Origin: Panulirus ornatus
Lineage: Eukaryota; Arthropoda; Malacostraca; Decapoda; Palinuridae
Assembly: GCF_036320965.1 (NCBI RefSeq)
Contig: NC_092251.1
Location: 5,983,001 to 6,047,000 of the forward strand
Length of the DNA stretch: 64,000 bases
Direction of reading: 5' to 3'
Shown: one piece after another, positions 23,073-34,861 of the stretch
How the letters are laid out: every line of letters starts with the position of its first letter
Numbering within the stretch: the first letter of the stretch is position 1
Notes under the pieces: generated by a model
What the model was told of the DNA's origin: nothing
Databases searched by the model: none
The model's input: the letters and a program-made list of their open reading frames with translations, nothing else
Program-made: the position numbers and the translations under genes

Positions 23073-23182
23073 CAAGAGCGAAGAGTTTGCTGTACCCTCC
23101 TACCTACCGTGTAGCGGTGGCGCAGAAGGATACAGTCAATACTAACAGAATCACTACACTGAAACCGCTGCAAAATCTGTAA
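23073..23182 (+). CDS. candidate terminal exon
   Basis: A strong 3' splice site (pyrimidine tract then TTATTCTTGCAG) ends at 23072. The following frame reads RAKSLLYPPTYRVAVAQKDT and ends LKPLQNL with a TAA at 23180. It would need two bases from an upstream exon. It lies 1.1 kb after the 21.5-kb exons on the same strand, but no join could be proven. Confidence 0.2.
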
Positions 23183-23597
23183 ATCAAGAGACTATTCCAG
23201 CCTCATTACACGATACGTGAAGGCATATCAGTCAATGTTACAGTTGTCTGAGTCTGCTTGTGAGCTATGACCAAGGGCGCTGAAAGACTAATCAATGAAG
23301 CTCATGTAATGAACCAATTTTGTAATAGCCTATACAATATTAGCCCAATGAAGTGGGAGGAAGGGGGGGGTCTGACAAAAACCCTTTGCGATATCTGTAA
23401 TCCTGCGATACCGCGCGCACGATGAGCATGGAGTGCACAATACAATCTTCTCTGACACTAACCTGGTGTTCTCTCCTCTACTACGCTTGGAAATCAACAC
23501 TAGTTCAAAGTGAGGCATCATAAACCAGGAACTTGAACTACAGCGGAGATACGAGACCTACTCATGATCCTACCAACTACAAACCCTCATGATCCTC

Positions 23598-23770
23598 CTC
23601 CAGCAGACCACCTGAGCCTCAAGACATTCCCTCCAGCTGATCACTTAAGCCTCAAGGCCCCCTCTCCAGCAGACACAGCTTAGGCCTCAAGACCCAACAA
23701 GACCTGTCCTCTAGTAGGCCACCTAAGCCTCCAGACCCACCCTCCAGCAGGCCATCTCGGCCTCAACAGC
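23598..23770. repeat. 33-bp minisatellite, five copies
   Basis: Copies of CTCCAGCAGGCCACCTAAGC + CTCAAGACCC at about 23598, 23631, 23664, 23709 and 23742. Confidence 0.8.
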
Positions 23771-24020
23771 CGTGGTGAGTGGTCTGACTTAAGAGACCTA
23801 GAACGAGTTCTCCTTTAGGACACTTCCTGGTGCCGTCACATTCCTGACTACCACGGATAAAGTGAATGACTACAGCAGGCGAAAGTAGACGCAAGTCCAC
23901 TCCACCCGTGTGGAACACAGTTTGTGAGTTCGTCATACAAAATGTGATACTGTTATCACCCTGGCCTTGATGTGCCTCCATGACGCTCTGGCGGGATGGA
24001 GGATGTGCAGAAAGGAAAAG

Positions 24021-24085
24021 GGATGTGTTCACCAGCAGCCAGGAGGGATGTGCTCACCAGCAGCAGGGAGGGATGTGCTTAGCGC
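24021..24085. repeat. ~26-bp tandem repeat, three copies
   Basis: Copies of GGGATGTGCTCACCAGCAGC + AGGGA. Confidence 0.8.
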
Positions 24086-24186
24086 AAGCTGCTGCGCCGT
24101 ATATTTGCTAAGACCATCTGGCTGGAGTTAAGTCCCGTTGCCCTACCTCATGACCTACAGATGTTACGTTCGCCATGACGTGTGAC

Positions 24187-24189
<3 letters not shown>

Positions 24190-24259
<70 letters not shown>
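24190..24259. repeat. (CT)n microsatellite
   Basis: Perfect CT run of about 70 bases followed by 400 bases of pyrimidine-rich sequence. Confidence 0.95.
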
Positions 24260-24265
<6 letters not shown>

Positions 24266-25245
24266 AGCATTCTTTGCTTGGCTTCACCCATTCGTTGCCT
24301 AAATCTTCCCCTTCCGTTCCGTTTCCCCCCCTGGTCTTTTACCCGCAGTAATACATCCCCGCGACCCCTATCTCTCCCTTCCTCTCCCGCTCCCTCCCCA
24401 TAACACAGCTCCTTCCCTTCCTCCCTTTCCCATCTTAGCCTCACCTCTCCAATCCCCACCTACCTCTCCCTTCACGCACTCATAAATACTCTATTTTCTT
24501 TCCCTATTTTCTTACGAAATTTAATTTCCATTCGTCTTCTCGCCTTTTCTTTCTACAGGTACAAACACACTAAACTTCCTCATTTTTTCTATCCTTTTTA
24601 TCTTTCCTTGCCCTTTCTCACCGCCCTCCCCTCCCTCACCCATCACTGGCCAGCCCCGATCATGTAACGACTTCTCCCGCGTTTATGTTTGCGTCCTAAA
24701 CATTTGCCCGCTAGACCTCTTTAACACGGCCCATCGCCGCTGCTTCGAAGGGCTCGTTATGCAAAACTGGTGGCCTGAAATATCATACGTATGGGGTTAT
24801 AAGTGGCAGCACGCGTACTGAGGAGCGGATTATTTGGTGATAATACTGTAGGGCGAGGCAGTTGACGTAAGGGTCTACCAGACGCTAGTGGTGTTTCCCG
24901 CCACACGCGTCGGTGCGCATGGCGACGCTCTTTTGTTCACGCGCCAAAACTCGCGCTCGGAGAGAGACTGTATCTCACAATAAAAAAAAAAAAAAAAGGC
25001 GTTCTGTTGACATTTTTTTTCACTTGCCGATCCTCCTGAACTCGTCGACTGTCCAAAATTATCTTTGAAGCACCCGAACGCGTAGTGAAAATACGACATG
25101 CAAACATATACAATGAGACGATATGAACAATAACCCACTCACAGATTCCTAATTCTTATGGGGGGAAAATCAGACAAGTCATTGAAAACTACGTAACCTA
25201 AGAACTTATAACTCCTTCAAGCATAACAAAGGTCTAGTAGTTGTC
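24260..25245. other. spacer, nothing recognised
   Basis: Pyrimidine-rich to about 24640, then mixed. A minus-strand frame containing SYFHYAFGCFKDNFGQ near 25090 has no supporting signals. Confidence 0.45.
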
Positions 25246-25355
25246 AAGAGTCATAACGCCGTGCTCAAGGGTCGTAACGCCGTGCTCCATGGTAGTAACG
25301 TCGTGCTTAACAGTTGTACCATCGTAATTAAGAGATGTAATGCCCAGAGGTCTTC
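25246..25355 (+). repeat. 22-bp minisatellite, family GGTCGT
   Basis: Five copies of GGTCGTAACGCCGTGCTCAA-like units, decaying to the right. About 28 of 35 bases match the inverted copy at 55.47 kb, including the shared GTGCTCAAGGGTCGTA. Confidence 0.75.
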
Positions 25356-26863
25356 CAAGGGTCAGTGATTTATGGTAAAGACATAATGCTGAGAGTTATG
25401 TATATCAGTGTCTACTGGATATCGTAGGTTATCAAAGCCGATAATACGGTGCAAGATATCATGCCAGAGACCATGCTTCAAGCTATCACGCCAGATCTGT
25501 TTCTCCTACAAAGACGTTCCGGACAACCTCCACAAAATCTATTACTGTTTTTGGGTGGAAGACTCCTTCCGTTCGACGTGGATCTCACTTTTCGTCCCTC
25601 CAGAATCTAATTATTGTCTCCTTCCTTCATCCCAATTTGAGTACCTTCCTTCCCCCTTTAAAGAGCGTTCTCCTCTCCCCCCCCCCCTTTAACCTGTGTC
25701 CCCCTTCCCTTTAAACTTGTCCCCCCTGCACCGCCTTAAATTTGCGTCCACCTCCCTTCAACTTGCATCCCCCCTCACCCCTCTCCCTTAAACCCGTGTC
25801 CCCATCTTAAATTTGTGCCCCTTCCCCTCGGTCATTAACCGCAACGCAGCATATAATATAACCTTGTCTGATCCTCTTAAAAAAATAATCTATTCTTGTC
25901 TGACCGGTTTGAACCCGCCGGCTGCCATGATGAATTGCTCCCGGGGACCTATGATCTAAATGTTTCATTACCCATTAAATCTGCCCCGACACACTCACCC
26001 TAATCTCAATTACGAACTTTTGAATAGTCAAAGACAAACCGTTTCCTCTTTTCTTCGTTAGGGGGAAGAGTTGGCCCTAAAAGGGTTCATTTGGGTAGGT
26101 ATCAACGAGCTTTTTTTTCTTCTGAGATTTTTGAAGAAAAGTTTGATGGCGAAAGTTGGCGCGACGCCGGGGTCTGGACTGACGGCGGTCGTGAGAAGGA
26201 ATCAGAGGAACGGTGTATAAGACAGATGGATAGACAGACTAAAACACGGTCATAAATATTATAGGTAAGACAACGTGTAAATGTAGAGATAAATAAAATG
26301 AGAATGAGCAACAGAGGCGCACCAACAGACAAACAGACAGACATCCGGACAGACCCATAACCTTTCAACTTTTTCCCCTACGGCGGCAGGGCAGTAAAAC
26401 ATCTCTGGCTCAGGTTTATGATGAAGAGTGAAGCAGGGAGCGAGAAACGTTAATGGAGTGTCGGCCTTGTTAGCGGATCTGGTGAGGCCAAGTGTTGTTG
26501 ATAATTTCCCCAAGATGGGTCGTAAAGACGGCCAAGAGGTCGGGGAGGCTGACGGGCTAACTCCTTGTTAAGTGCAAGCTAAAATGTCTTAATATTTATC
26601 TGCGGTTCAAAGGTGGAAGGGTTAGTCAAGGCTTTGGTAAAGGAGTCTTCATTTAGGCCACCAGCTTCGTTATATAACCGCCGATCGAAATACTTGAACA
26701 CATGAACGTTCAAAATAATTCTAAGACTATACACGTTTTCAATGTATACATGGCCCACGACATGTACCAGGGCCATTAAAGCCGTCAAATCAAACTATGT
26801 CCACCAATCGATATATTTTCAATACCTTCAGGTGTTATGAATGATTCTATGACCACATATCGT
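25356..26863. other. spacer, C-run rich
   Basis: CCCC-rich stretch near 25675-25840, and a CTGT/ACAG-rich stretch near 26325-26350. No gene signal recognised. Confidence 0.45.

Positions 26864-26917
<54 letters not shown>
26864..26917. repeat. (TA)n joined to (GT)n
   Basis: TA run of about 23 bases passing into a GT run of about 31 bases. Confidence 0.95.
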
Positions 26918-26918
<1 letters not shown>

Positions 26919-27340
26919 CCCATCATCACGAAAGGCTGGTTGGTTGGCTGCTGCCTGGGTTTCAAGCCTAGCCACTGCCAGAGTCAGTAATGTCGTCACC
27001 GTCAGGACACATCCACAAATGGAGTGATCTTCGACATATTATACAGGTGTTTAGGATAACTCCATGGCCATATACATTTATTTCGTATATGACCCATGAA
27101 TTAACCGTTACATAACCATACCTTGGCCTAAATGTAAGCAAAGTTCTTTACTCAAATCCAACTGAAGCATATTGCAAACAAGTACTATAAATCTTAAAAG
27201 AATTCAACTGTAATAAAAACAATAATCAAATATACTAAACTTACCTTAAGAACATATTAAGAGCGCTAGTGTAACGAATTCACATGAAAATGGGACATTT
27301 AAAAGCCTAACAATAAAAAACAAAATATTTGTAATATATT

Positions 27341-27612
27341 TCAAAAATTTATATGCAAGAAGTCAGTGTTTGAATAATCAGTGTACTGAAATACGCACTT
27401 CACCTCCGCGGAGAGAATATTGTATTCAAGCATGTACCTCACCGTAATGTTATGGGCCAAGCTGACACACCATGTCCTCAGCGGGAAAACGGTATCTAAG
27501 TCCAGCGAAGTTGTCAGAACATCCTTGTACTCACTCGATGTAGTGGTGTCAGGGGTTAATCGGTATATTAATAACAAATATTTACAAAAATCATATGAAG
27601 GCAACTCCCTGG
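27341..27612 (-). CDS. candidate exon, unknown product
   Basis: On the minus strand a strong acceptor (TTACTAAG branch-like, then CCCTACCCACTTCCAG) at 27612/27613 opens a frame of about 90 codons containing LTPDTTTSSEYKDVLTTSLD, ending in TGA at 27341. Possible internal donors ACG|GTGAGG and GAG|GTGAAG lie within it. No ATG starts the frame, so it would need an upstream exon. Confidence 0.17.
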
Positions 27613-27883
27613 AAGTGGGTAGGGCTTAGTAATAAAAAGGAAAATATGGATAACACATAGGAATATTATGAACTCTGGAAATAATCAAAACTAATATCTT
27701 ACCTTATTTTTCCCCTTTTTCTTTTTTTCTAATATCACATGCAGGTTAAAACAGTTCACGTTTTAACCAAAGTCCTGCGTTACATGTAGCTGGGCACTAA
27801 CACGTTGTAGTAAAGATATTAGCACAAATATAGAAGGGAGTAAACTTTTCGCGGTCAAAATGAATTCAATCTTTCTTGGATAA

Positions 27884-27891
27884 TGACGTCA
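27884..27891. promoter_or_regulatory. full CRE palindrome TGACGTCA
   Basis: Sits inside the 12-bp palindrome AATGACGTCATT in otherwise AT-rich DNA. A CREB/ATF site is inferred from sequence only. Confidence 0.3.
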
Positions 27892-30800
27892 TTCATAAGA
27901 GAAAGAGAAGGCATGAATAAAAGAATCAAAAACTATAAACTTTGTACTAAAATCTTTTAGTTTTTGGAAAGGTTGACCATTAATCGGTTACTGTGGTACA
28001 ACTTATGCATTACTGTTTTTAAGAATGAAACATTGTATATTTATTGTAAATATGCGTCGTTTCCAGCCTACGACGTCTTGCGCAGCGTGGATCCTGTCTG
28101 CCTGGATCGACATAGATTTCAAAACGTATTTTATTGATAAAGTGAGCCCCTGTATTTGATATGGAATGATTAGTGTAACATGTAAGTGAAAGTGTAAATC
28201 AGGACCTCAGTTAACGCGTGAACGTTCGTAATCTAATGGGATCAGTGTAATATGAAGGATAAAAACTCGGGTGTAGATCTCGGTGTACACTTACCAGCAA
28301 CTAAACTGCAATTTGACCCGTCACTATATTCATAGAGAACGTATGTGACCTTGGAATTATCTTGAAGACTCTAAGACGCTGAAGTTTGTTCAGTTTTATA
28401 TTCGAGTGTATATAACTTAGTGAATACTTGTGTTTAGGCGCCAAATCACTGAAGTTGACCCAGCTACTTCCTTGGGCGCAAGGTCCTCCCACAGCTTGCA
28501 AAAGACAGATAATCAAGGTAAGTAGGAAGGCAAAGGTCCCATACACTCAGTTCATAGATGCACATATATTAGTAAAATTAACACACACCTCTGAAAACAA
28601 GGCAAATCACACAGCGGCACAAAAGGTAAGTCACAATATTATAGGTTACATTAATGAAGTTAAAAAGCTTGTACCTTTCCTCCACTTACCTTTTGCAGTG
28701 GAAAAGAAATTGCATTACACAAGTATTACACTGTGCTTAATGAGTTTTCATGTAAATCATCATATGTGTATTTTGTGATGGTATTTATTTACCCATAGGT
28801 CTTCATGAGATTCTTTGCTTGTGTACTTATGTAACATAATTATATTTGTTCATTACCATTTAGTATTGATTAATCAATAGGAATCGTACCGTATTGTACC
28901 TTAGATAATTTGTTCAACTTGATTTTTAGACCATGTATTACCTGCTGGATACTTGGGAGTTTGTTATCCCCCAAATAGATAGATCATAGTGGGTAAACCC
29001 AAACAGAAACTGAAAAATTTAATTGGGAATCTTAAACATAGCTTGCAATCTAGTGACATCTGGTTTTTATAGTTTCGAACCTTACATGTAAGTTAAAAGC
29101 ATGGGAATTCTTCCTTGAACTCAAATTTTATCTTTTCTGTGCAGTGTATTATGGAGACTTATTTGCTGATAGTATTTTAAGATAAGTAATCTAGAGCGTG
29201 TTTATAGTACGTCTTCAAGTTAGCACAGAACAAGTAAAAGTTAACATTGCCAGATCAAGAGAAAAAATTACACCATTTAAAAACTATCATTTAAAAGCTT
29301 AGTACGTGTAGATTCATCATTCAAAAGCCTAGTATTTATAGATTTGTTTATGAAAGCATTTTCAAACTTAATCAAACCTAGAAATAAGGCTAGAAAAAAT
29401 CTTATCTAACGCATTAGGCAGATTTTATAACGCAATCCCAATTAATTTACCTTAGTTTAGGAATTAGGGTAGATGAGATCTTGTGTATTGCACTCTACTC
29501 CCAATAAGTTCAGGTTAGAAGAATCTTAACACATATGTTGCACACTTACTCTTTACATTGTTTTAGCATTATGTATTAATTCCTTAACCCATGTAGTTTT
29601 TTTAATCCTCAAAGTCCTACAAATAATTCTAGATTATGTTTTGAGTCAAGTTGTTAGAGAGTAGTGCATGTTTGTTTGTTTTCCATATTGGGCCTAGTGT
29701 TCCTGTACATTCATGAAAAAAAGATATGTTTATTAGACTAGCCGTTGTTTATTGTCAGGAAGCCCGTCCTAACTATACTTTTATGATATTTGCCTACAGA
29801 CATGCAAAGCATTTCATTGATAACATAGGTGAATGATACATAAGGTAAGTGGAAGAAAGTGTAGGCCAAAATGTTTCTACAGTACGCCATTTGTAATGAA
29901 TAGCTATATTTGTAATTTAACGTACGTTTATATGTTAAGTATATACAAGTGTAAACCGATGGTAAGGATGGGAGAAGCCTTAAGAAAATAATTAGAGCTT
30001 AGCCCACACTTGGCGACGCTGTCAGCAAGCAGATTTCTTAGGATTTGTGTATTTAAGGACTGAATTGCTAGGGATTTTATTGTTTTAGATTAAAGTAATA
30101 GGTATTGCAATTGTTAGACGTTGTGTTGTTAGTGGTGGCATTAAGACGTTGTATCGATGGTGTTTATATTACTAGAGGTACGCGACTGGGTGTTCTGTTT
30201 AGGTGTATAAAAAAAATGCAGAATGTACTGCTAAGTGTTGCAAAGCACGAATTTGTGTGGCTACAGATTTCAGTGGTAGGGTCTAGGTAGGTATCTGTTT
30301 TATGTTTGGCTTTGCATCGCCTGGGGAAACATAGGGATCGTTCTGTTAATTTAAGTGAAGCCCAGAAATCAGAAACAAAGCCTTGTTAAGCCATGTATTT
30401 TGAAGACTTAATGAGTTTATGCTATGTGATTTTAATTACTATGATTATACCAGAAGAAATTTACATGATTATTATACGCTATTTCAACCTGAGTAATGTT
30501 GGTATTACTTGAAAACGAGCGAAATGGTTTAAAATATGCACAAAAAAAGTACATGTTTAGAGAGTTAATGTTTCTAGGGTGATTTATGCTCTTTCCATCT
30601 AGCCGATGTAATAAATTTACATAGTGCGTATTTCACGTACATGTTACTGATTCTGATTTGATGACTTTTTAGCAGATAAAGAAGAAAAGGAGGGGGGGAT
30701 CATGTTTTTTTCGTTTATCGCTTGCGGTGAATTAAAGCCAATATGTAACTAAAGCGAAGCAGGGAGAAGGGGGTTCAACGAGAGTGGAATGGGAGTAGGT

Positions 30801-31008
30801 TCATCGTAACGGGGAGTGAGTGGGTCCAACAAAGGAGGTGGAGGCGTTAAGGGCACATTTGCAGGGGTCACAATCAGCTGTTGGGATTAGTGGTCACTAC
30901 TGTATAATCGTGATTGGTCACACCACAGACCCGGCATGCCACGGCCAGCCTTCTGCCACCCCCCCCCCCCCCCCCCATTACCCTTCCCTATCCCCCTATC
31001 TTTGGCAG

Positions 31009-31118
31009 ACATGGTGAATGTAAACCGTCTCGCTGTCAGGGTAGCATTAAGAACTCTGGCTAATGTTAAATGTCACGGCAGTGACCCTTGTGTTAACACT
31101 AGCCCCCTATTAACATGA
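31009..31118 (+). CDS. candidate terminal exon
   Basis: A C-run and pyrimidine tract end in TTTGGCAG at 31008. The frame then reads MVNVNRLAVRVALRTLANVK and stops at 31116-31118. There is an ATG three codons or fewer after the acceptor. No upstream exon or family can be named. Confidence 0.15.
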
Positions 31119-31194
31119 CTCGATCCTTAATGCTCTCGCTCTGATATTGATAATCCAAGTTAAAGTCTTAATTGAAAACTTAACTAGGGCTCTA

Positions 31195-31415
31195 GAGAGG
31201 GAGAAGGGACGTTCCTTGGGAATCTATAGGGACGGGGATAGAATAAACAGTGACAGTGATGGAGAACTTGAGTGCCTGTAGGGATGGACAGAGAGGGAAG
31301 GACGTACCCCGGGGTCTTGTAGGGATGGGATGGACAGCAGCAGTAAGGGAAAAGTTGAGTACCTTGGGATCTGCAGGGAAGGAGCTGGAATGGGCAGCCT
31401 GCGAGGGTGAAGGTC
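31195..31415. repeat. ~62-bp minisatellite, about four copies
   Basis: Diverged copies of TAGGGATGGGATGGACAG ... AGTACCTTGGGATCT, most similar in 31255-31415. Confidence 0.65.
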
Positions 31416-31508
31416 ATACCGCATAATTGTCATTAGATCTGCTCTCTTATCCCCGTCCCCCTGCCGTGCATATCTTCCAGCTGTCACATTCATACAAGGT
31501 TACAAATG

Positions 31509-31511
<3 letters not shown>

Positions 31512-31553
<42 letters not shown>

Positions 31554-31557
31554 GCGC
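31512..31557. repeat. (CA)n joined to (CG)n
   Basis: CA run of about 27 bases followed by nine CG dinucleotides: a 45-base alternating purine-pyrimidine tract, the classic Z-DNA-forming type. Confidence 0.95.
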
Positions 31558-33989
31558 TCTGAGTGACAGCCAATTCGTGCCCTCTACGGAGATAAACCCG
31601 ACGACCCAACTGCCATGTGGACATTGGCAGGTGGGTATCCCAGGCTGTGGCTCTGTCGAGGAGAGTTCTTAACCATTTTTTTTAATGACTGAGGAATAGT
31701 TGCTTTAATGGTATGGAGTAGACTAGTGGTCGACAGAGTTTGACGCAGATGTAGGTGACCCAGTGGGTGGCAAGTGGTGCCGTACGTGTTACATGATGTC
31801 ACCTCAGGTTGCAGGTGGTAGAGCAGTGGCACAGTAGGTGACAGTATCTGTGAGGAGGGGATCAGGTGGGAGTAGCTCTGGGCTTTCGCAAGGGGAGACC
31901 ACCCATTACCCTGGGTCAGCCCGCGGCCGACCGTGGTGGTGCCGGTTATCCTATCCACCGTGACCGTCATCCCGGGATCTGACCAGCCCCCGGGAGACCA
32001 CTACATTAAATATATGTTTGCCGTCATTAATATTTCCGCGTCTAATGTCGTGAGAGGACACGGCGCTGCATAATTCCGCCATCAAAGGGGTCGAGTAGTG
32101 ACCGCCGCGCGGGAGGGGAACTCGTACAAAAGCTGACGACCTTTCTCGCTTTTCTCTGGGCTACCGATCTCCCTCATCCCCGACTTACGCTCATGCCAGC
32201 CTGATGACCCCTCATTTCCCTCATATTTGTAGATCCTGACGCTGAATTTGGTAGATTAGTCTAGATATGTTAGATATGAGGACACGAGTCGTGCTAGTGC
32301 TAGCTGGTGGGTGGAGTGCCTCCTTCAGTGAGTGTTTGTTTACAAATGTGGGAGGGCGGAGGTGTGCCACGTGCCCGGATGTGCCCCCCGCCCCACTTCT
32401 TGGGCGCCCCCTAACACACTGCCGGGATGACCCCACATAGTTGCTTATACAAGGATGGGATGATCCCACGCCAATGCATTTATTGTTAGTCAGCCTTTAT
32501 AAACAGTTTACCTACTGTGTAGACTGTTTAATAAGTCCTTCATCGTTGTCTAGTCCATGTGAACAGTTCACTCATTTTGAAACTTGGAAGTCAGTCATGA
32601 AGGCCCAAGTCCCTGGACCTATCAGCACTCTATGTCCTCTCTTGACCCACTGCCCACAGCATGGGTAGTGTGCTCAATAAACTCGCCACTCTTGCGATGA
32701 AAATAAAGATTAATCATTGCGGGGCTCTCCTCGCCCCGTTGCCCCACACTCTGCCCCGGACGCTCGCGTCTCTTCGCCCCGTCATTTTGACCCAGATGAT
32801 GGTACGCGTCACTGCCCCTTCACTTACTGCTGCATCGGCCTGCAGGCTCAGCAGAGTGATCAGGGTGTGATTATAAGTGACACATGTATTGGCAATGTCT
32901 GCCTTTGGGTGTGAAAGCTTGTGCCCCGTAGTATATACAGCTTCATTACATTAAAACACGAGATACGGACGTTTCTCTTTGTAGTGAACTTGTATTAAAG
33001 TTTGAGACCTTTTGCCGGGCGCATTTAGTATGTAGTTCTGCTGGCTCTGTTAGACACGTCTGGTACATAAATGAAAATGTTATATGCGACTAGTTGCTCA
33101 TGTATTGATTACGTTTCGTTTTTCATATCCACATGACTGAGCATAAGGCAGATATCTGCACCGCCACATTAACCAGAACCACATGTCAACAAACTCTAAT
33201 AAGGCCCAGTCAGAGCCACGTACTCATCAGATTCCACCGTTTGCTGGAGCCCAGACATTTTGTATCTTTCCTCAACAAGCAAAGGCCCGTGTCGGACCAA
33301 CAGGTTCGACGATCTTAACACCTTTCCTGTCTGACCCGTTCATGTGTGACCTCATGACTGCGGGATGACATGACGCTGCCGTACTGGGTGGCGACGCCTG
33401 GCGGGGGCCAACTGTGTGACGGATTCCGCCGCAGGGCCGAGGGGGCCCGGGAAGACCTCCGCCGACACAAGATGTTTTGCATATGTGAGACTGCTGGCCA
33501 CCCCTCCCCCTTCCCCCCCACCACCACAGGCCTGACCATGGCGGCCAGCAGTATTGCCACGATGATTGCTGTCTTTTTTTATTCTTTTTTTTTCTTTTAT
33601 CGGTGGGGAGCGTGGTGGTACTTTTGTTGATATGCTAATAGTGATTGGTGTCTCTCGCTCTTATCATGGAGGGAAGAGGAGCTGGCATGTTTGTTTGTTT
33701 GTCAATGCTGCGCATCGTGACTGGGTTTTTTTTTTCTTCTTTTTACTTATTTTATTACTCAGTTTCCGTATGTTTAGACCAGAGGTCTTCCTTTACTGGT
33801 TTGGTCCTCTGTTTGTCGTGGATTCGGTTTTGCCTTCCACGGAATTTGAATAATCTCTCCCCCCACTTCTCCCCGCCTCACCACGAACCTTCTTCCTGAT
33901 TACTCTCTTTCCCCACCGCCTCCCTCAGGTTATCGAACCTGGATTCATAGGGAATTAAAGTCCTCGCCATAGTGGCAGTATAAGTCCGT
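31558..33989. other. spacer, nothing recognised
   Basis: Mixed composition, GC-rich near 31860-32120 and 32720-32780. An ATG frame at 32661-32870 begins MGSVLNKLATLAMKIK and another at 33538-33630 begins MAASSIATMIAVFF in a good context, but neither has other support. Confidence 0.4.
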
Positions 33990-34165
33990 AGGGGTTTACT
34001 GGGCCTCCCATTGTGGGACCATGAGGTCTTGGGGGGGGGGGGGGGTTAACGGTTTTCACATGGCAGAGAGTATAAGGGGGAGTTGATGGCCTCCCCTTGG
34101 TTGGAGCATTGGGTCATGGAGAAGTTAATGGCCTTCTCATGGTGGGAGCATGAGGTCAACACCTG
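33990..34165. repeat. ~45-bp minisatellite, about four copies
   Basis: Diverged copies of AGTTAATGGCCTTCCCATGG + TGGGAGCATGAGGTC, with a 14-G run near 34030. Confidence 0.65.
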
Positions 34166-34448
34166 TGGCTGGCCCCGGGTCAGAACATGTCACGGTTGGA
34201 GGTGGTCCCTGAGGGCATAGGTGGTTGCCCCAAGGGAAGAGGGAGGGGCGGGGGAAGAGGGGCTGTTGCCAGTACCTCACTGTGTTGTGGGTGGGGCGGT
34301 CCCTTTTCTCTTTGAGTATATGAAATCTGATGTATGTATCTTTTTTGTTTGTTTGTTTGTATGCGTTTTTTACTTACATTTTCTCAGCCTTTCAATGTTT
34401 TTCTCATTGTCTTGAAAGAAATCCAACAGCAGCGCGATAAACCATGAA

Positions 34449-34449
<1 letters not shown>

Positions 34450-34518
<69 letters not shown>
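34450..34518. repeat. (TA)n microsatellite
   Basis: TA run directly abutting the palindrome at 34519. Confidence 0.95.
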
Positions 34519-34522
<4 letters not shown>

Positions 34523-34635
34523 GCCTTCTACGACACGCAGGGAATACGTGGGAAGTATTCTTAATCCCCTATCCCCAGGGGATAGGGGATTAAGAATACT
34601 TCCCACGTATTCCCTGCGTGTCGTAGAAGGCGACT
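34519..34635. repeat. perfect 117-bp palindrome
   Basis: Starts AGTCGCCTTCTACGACACGC and ends with its exact reverse complement GCGTGTCGTAGAAGGCGACT. The two 58-base arms match completely around a single central base at 34577 (ATCCCC A GGGGAT). Each arm is the terminal 58 bases of the TA-flanked element, so the structure is two element ends joined head to head; only the right-hand one continues into a longer copy. Confidence 0.97.
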
Positions 34636-34794
34636 AAAAGAGGAGGGAGCGGGGGGCTGGAAATCCTCCCCTCTCGTTTTTTTTTTTAATTTTCCAAAAG
34701 AAGGAACAGAGGGGGCCAGGTGAGGATATTCCAAAAAAGGCCTAGTCCTCTGTTCTTAACGCTACCTCGCTAACGCGGGAAATGGCGAATAGTT

Positions 34795-34808
<14 letters not shown>
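34578..34808 (-). mobile_element. TA-flanked dispersed element, copy B (near full length)
   Basis: Reverse-orientation copy containing, in order, the palindrome arm, GAGGGAGCGGGGGGCTGG, AATTTTCCAAAAGAAGGAAC, CCTCTGTTCTTAACGCTACC and GCGGGAAATGGCGAATAG, then an A run and a TA-rich tract. No open frame of its own. Confidence 0.85.
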
Positions 34809-34826
<18 letters not shown>

Positions 34827-34861
34827 TATAATATAATATAATATAATATAATATAATATAA
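34809..34861. repeat. TA and ATATA repeats
   Basis: Short TA run followed by pentanucleotide-like ATATA repeats. Confidence 0.9.

Larger units (their letters stand above)
26918..31000. other. AT-rich, microsatellite-free island with splice-like signals
   Basis: About 4 kb without a dinucleotide microsatellite, unlike its surroundings. Plus-strand donors with full consensus occur at 28517 (ATCAAG|GTAAGT), 28625 (AAAAG|GTAAGT) and 29844 (TAAG|GTAAGT), with an acceptor at 28698 (CCTTTTGCAG). Minus-strand donors occur near 27241 (TTAAG|GTAAGT), 27705 (AATAAG|GTAAGA) and 28690 (AAAAG|GTAAGT), with an acceptor at 27612 and another near 27312. No long coding frame accompanies them. It could be introns, a non-coding transcript or chance. 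Confidence 0.35.

Noticed and set aside
26930..26990. B-box-like GGGTTTCAAGCC suggesting a tRNA or SINE
   Set aside because: No A box at the right distance and no cloverleaf could be drawn.
28301..28546. Minus-strand frame starting with a signal-peptide-like YGTFAFLLTLIICLLQAVGG
   Set aside because: The frame begins at GTG with a stop directly upstream and has no ATG before its end; a stop also falls just before the nearest donor. Without an upstream exon it cannot be a secreted protein start.
20168..32694. Shared 17-mer TAAACTCGCCACTCTTG at 20168 and 32678
   Set aside because: One exact 17-base match in 64 kb is expected with a probability of order 0.1-0.5 and the flanks do not align well.
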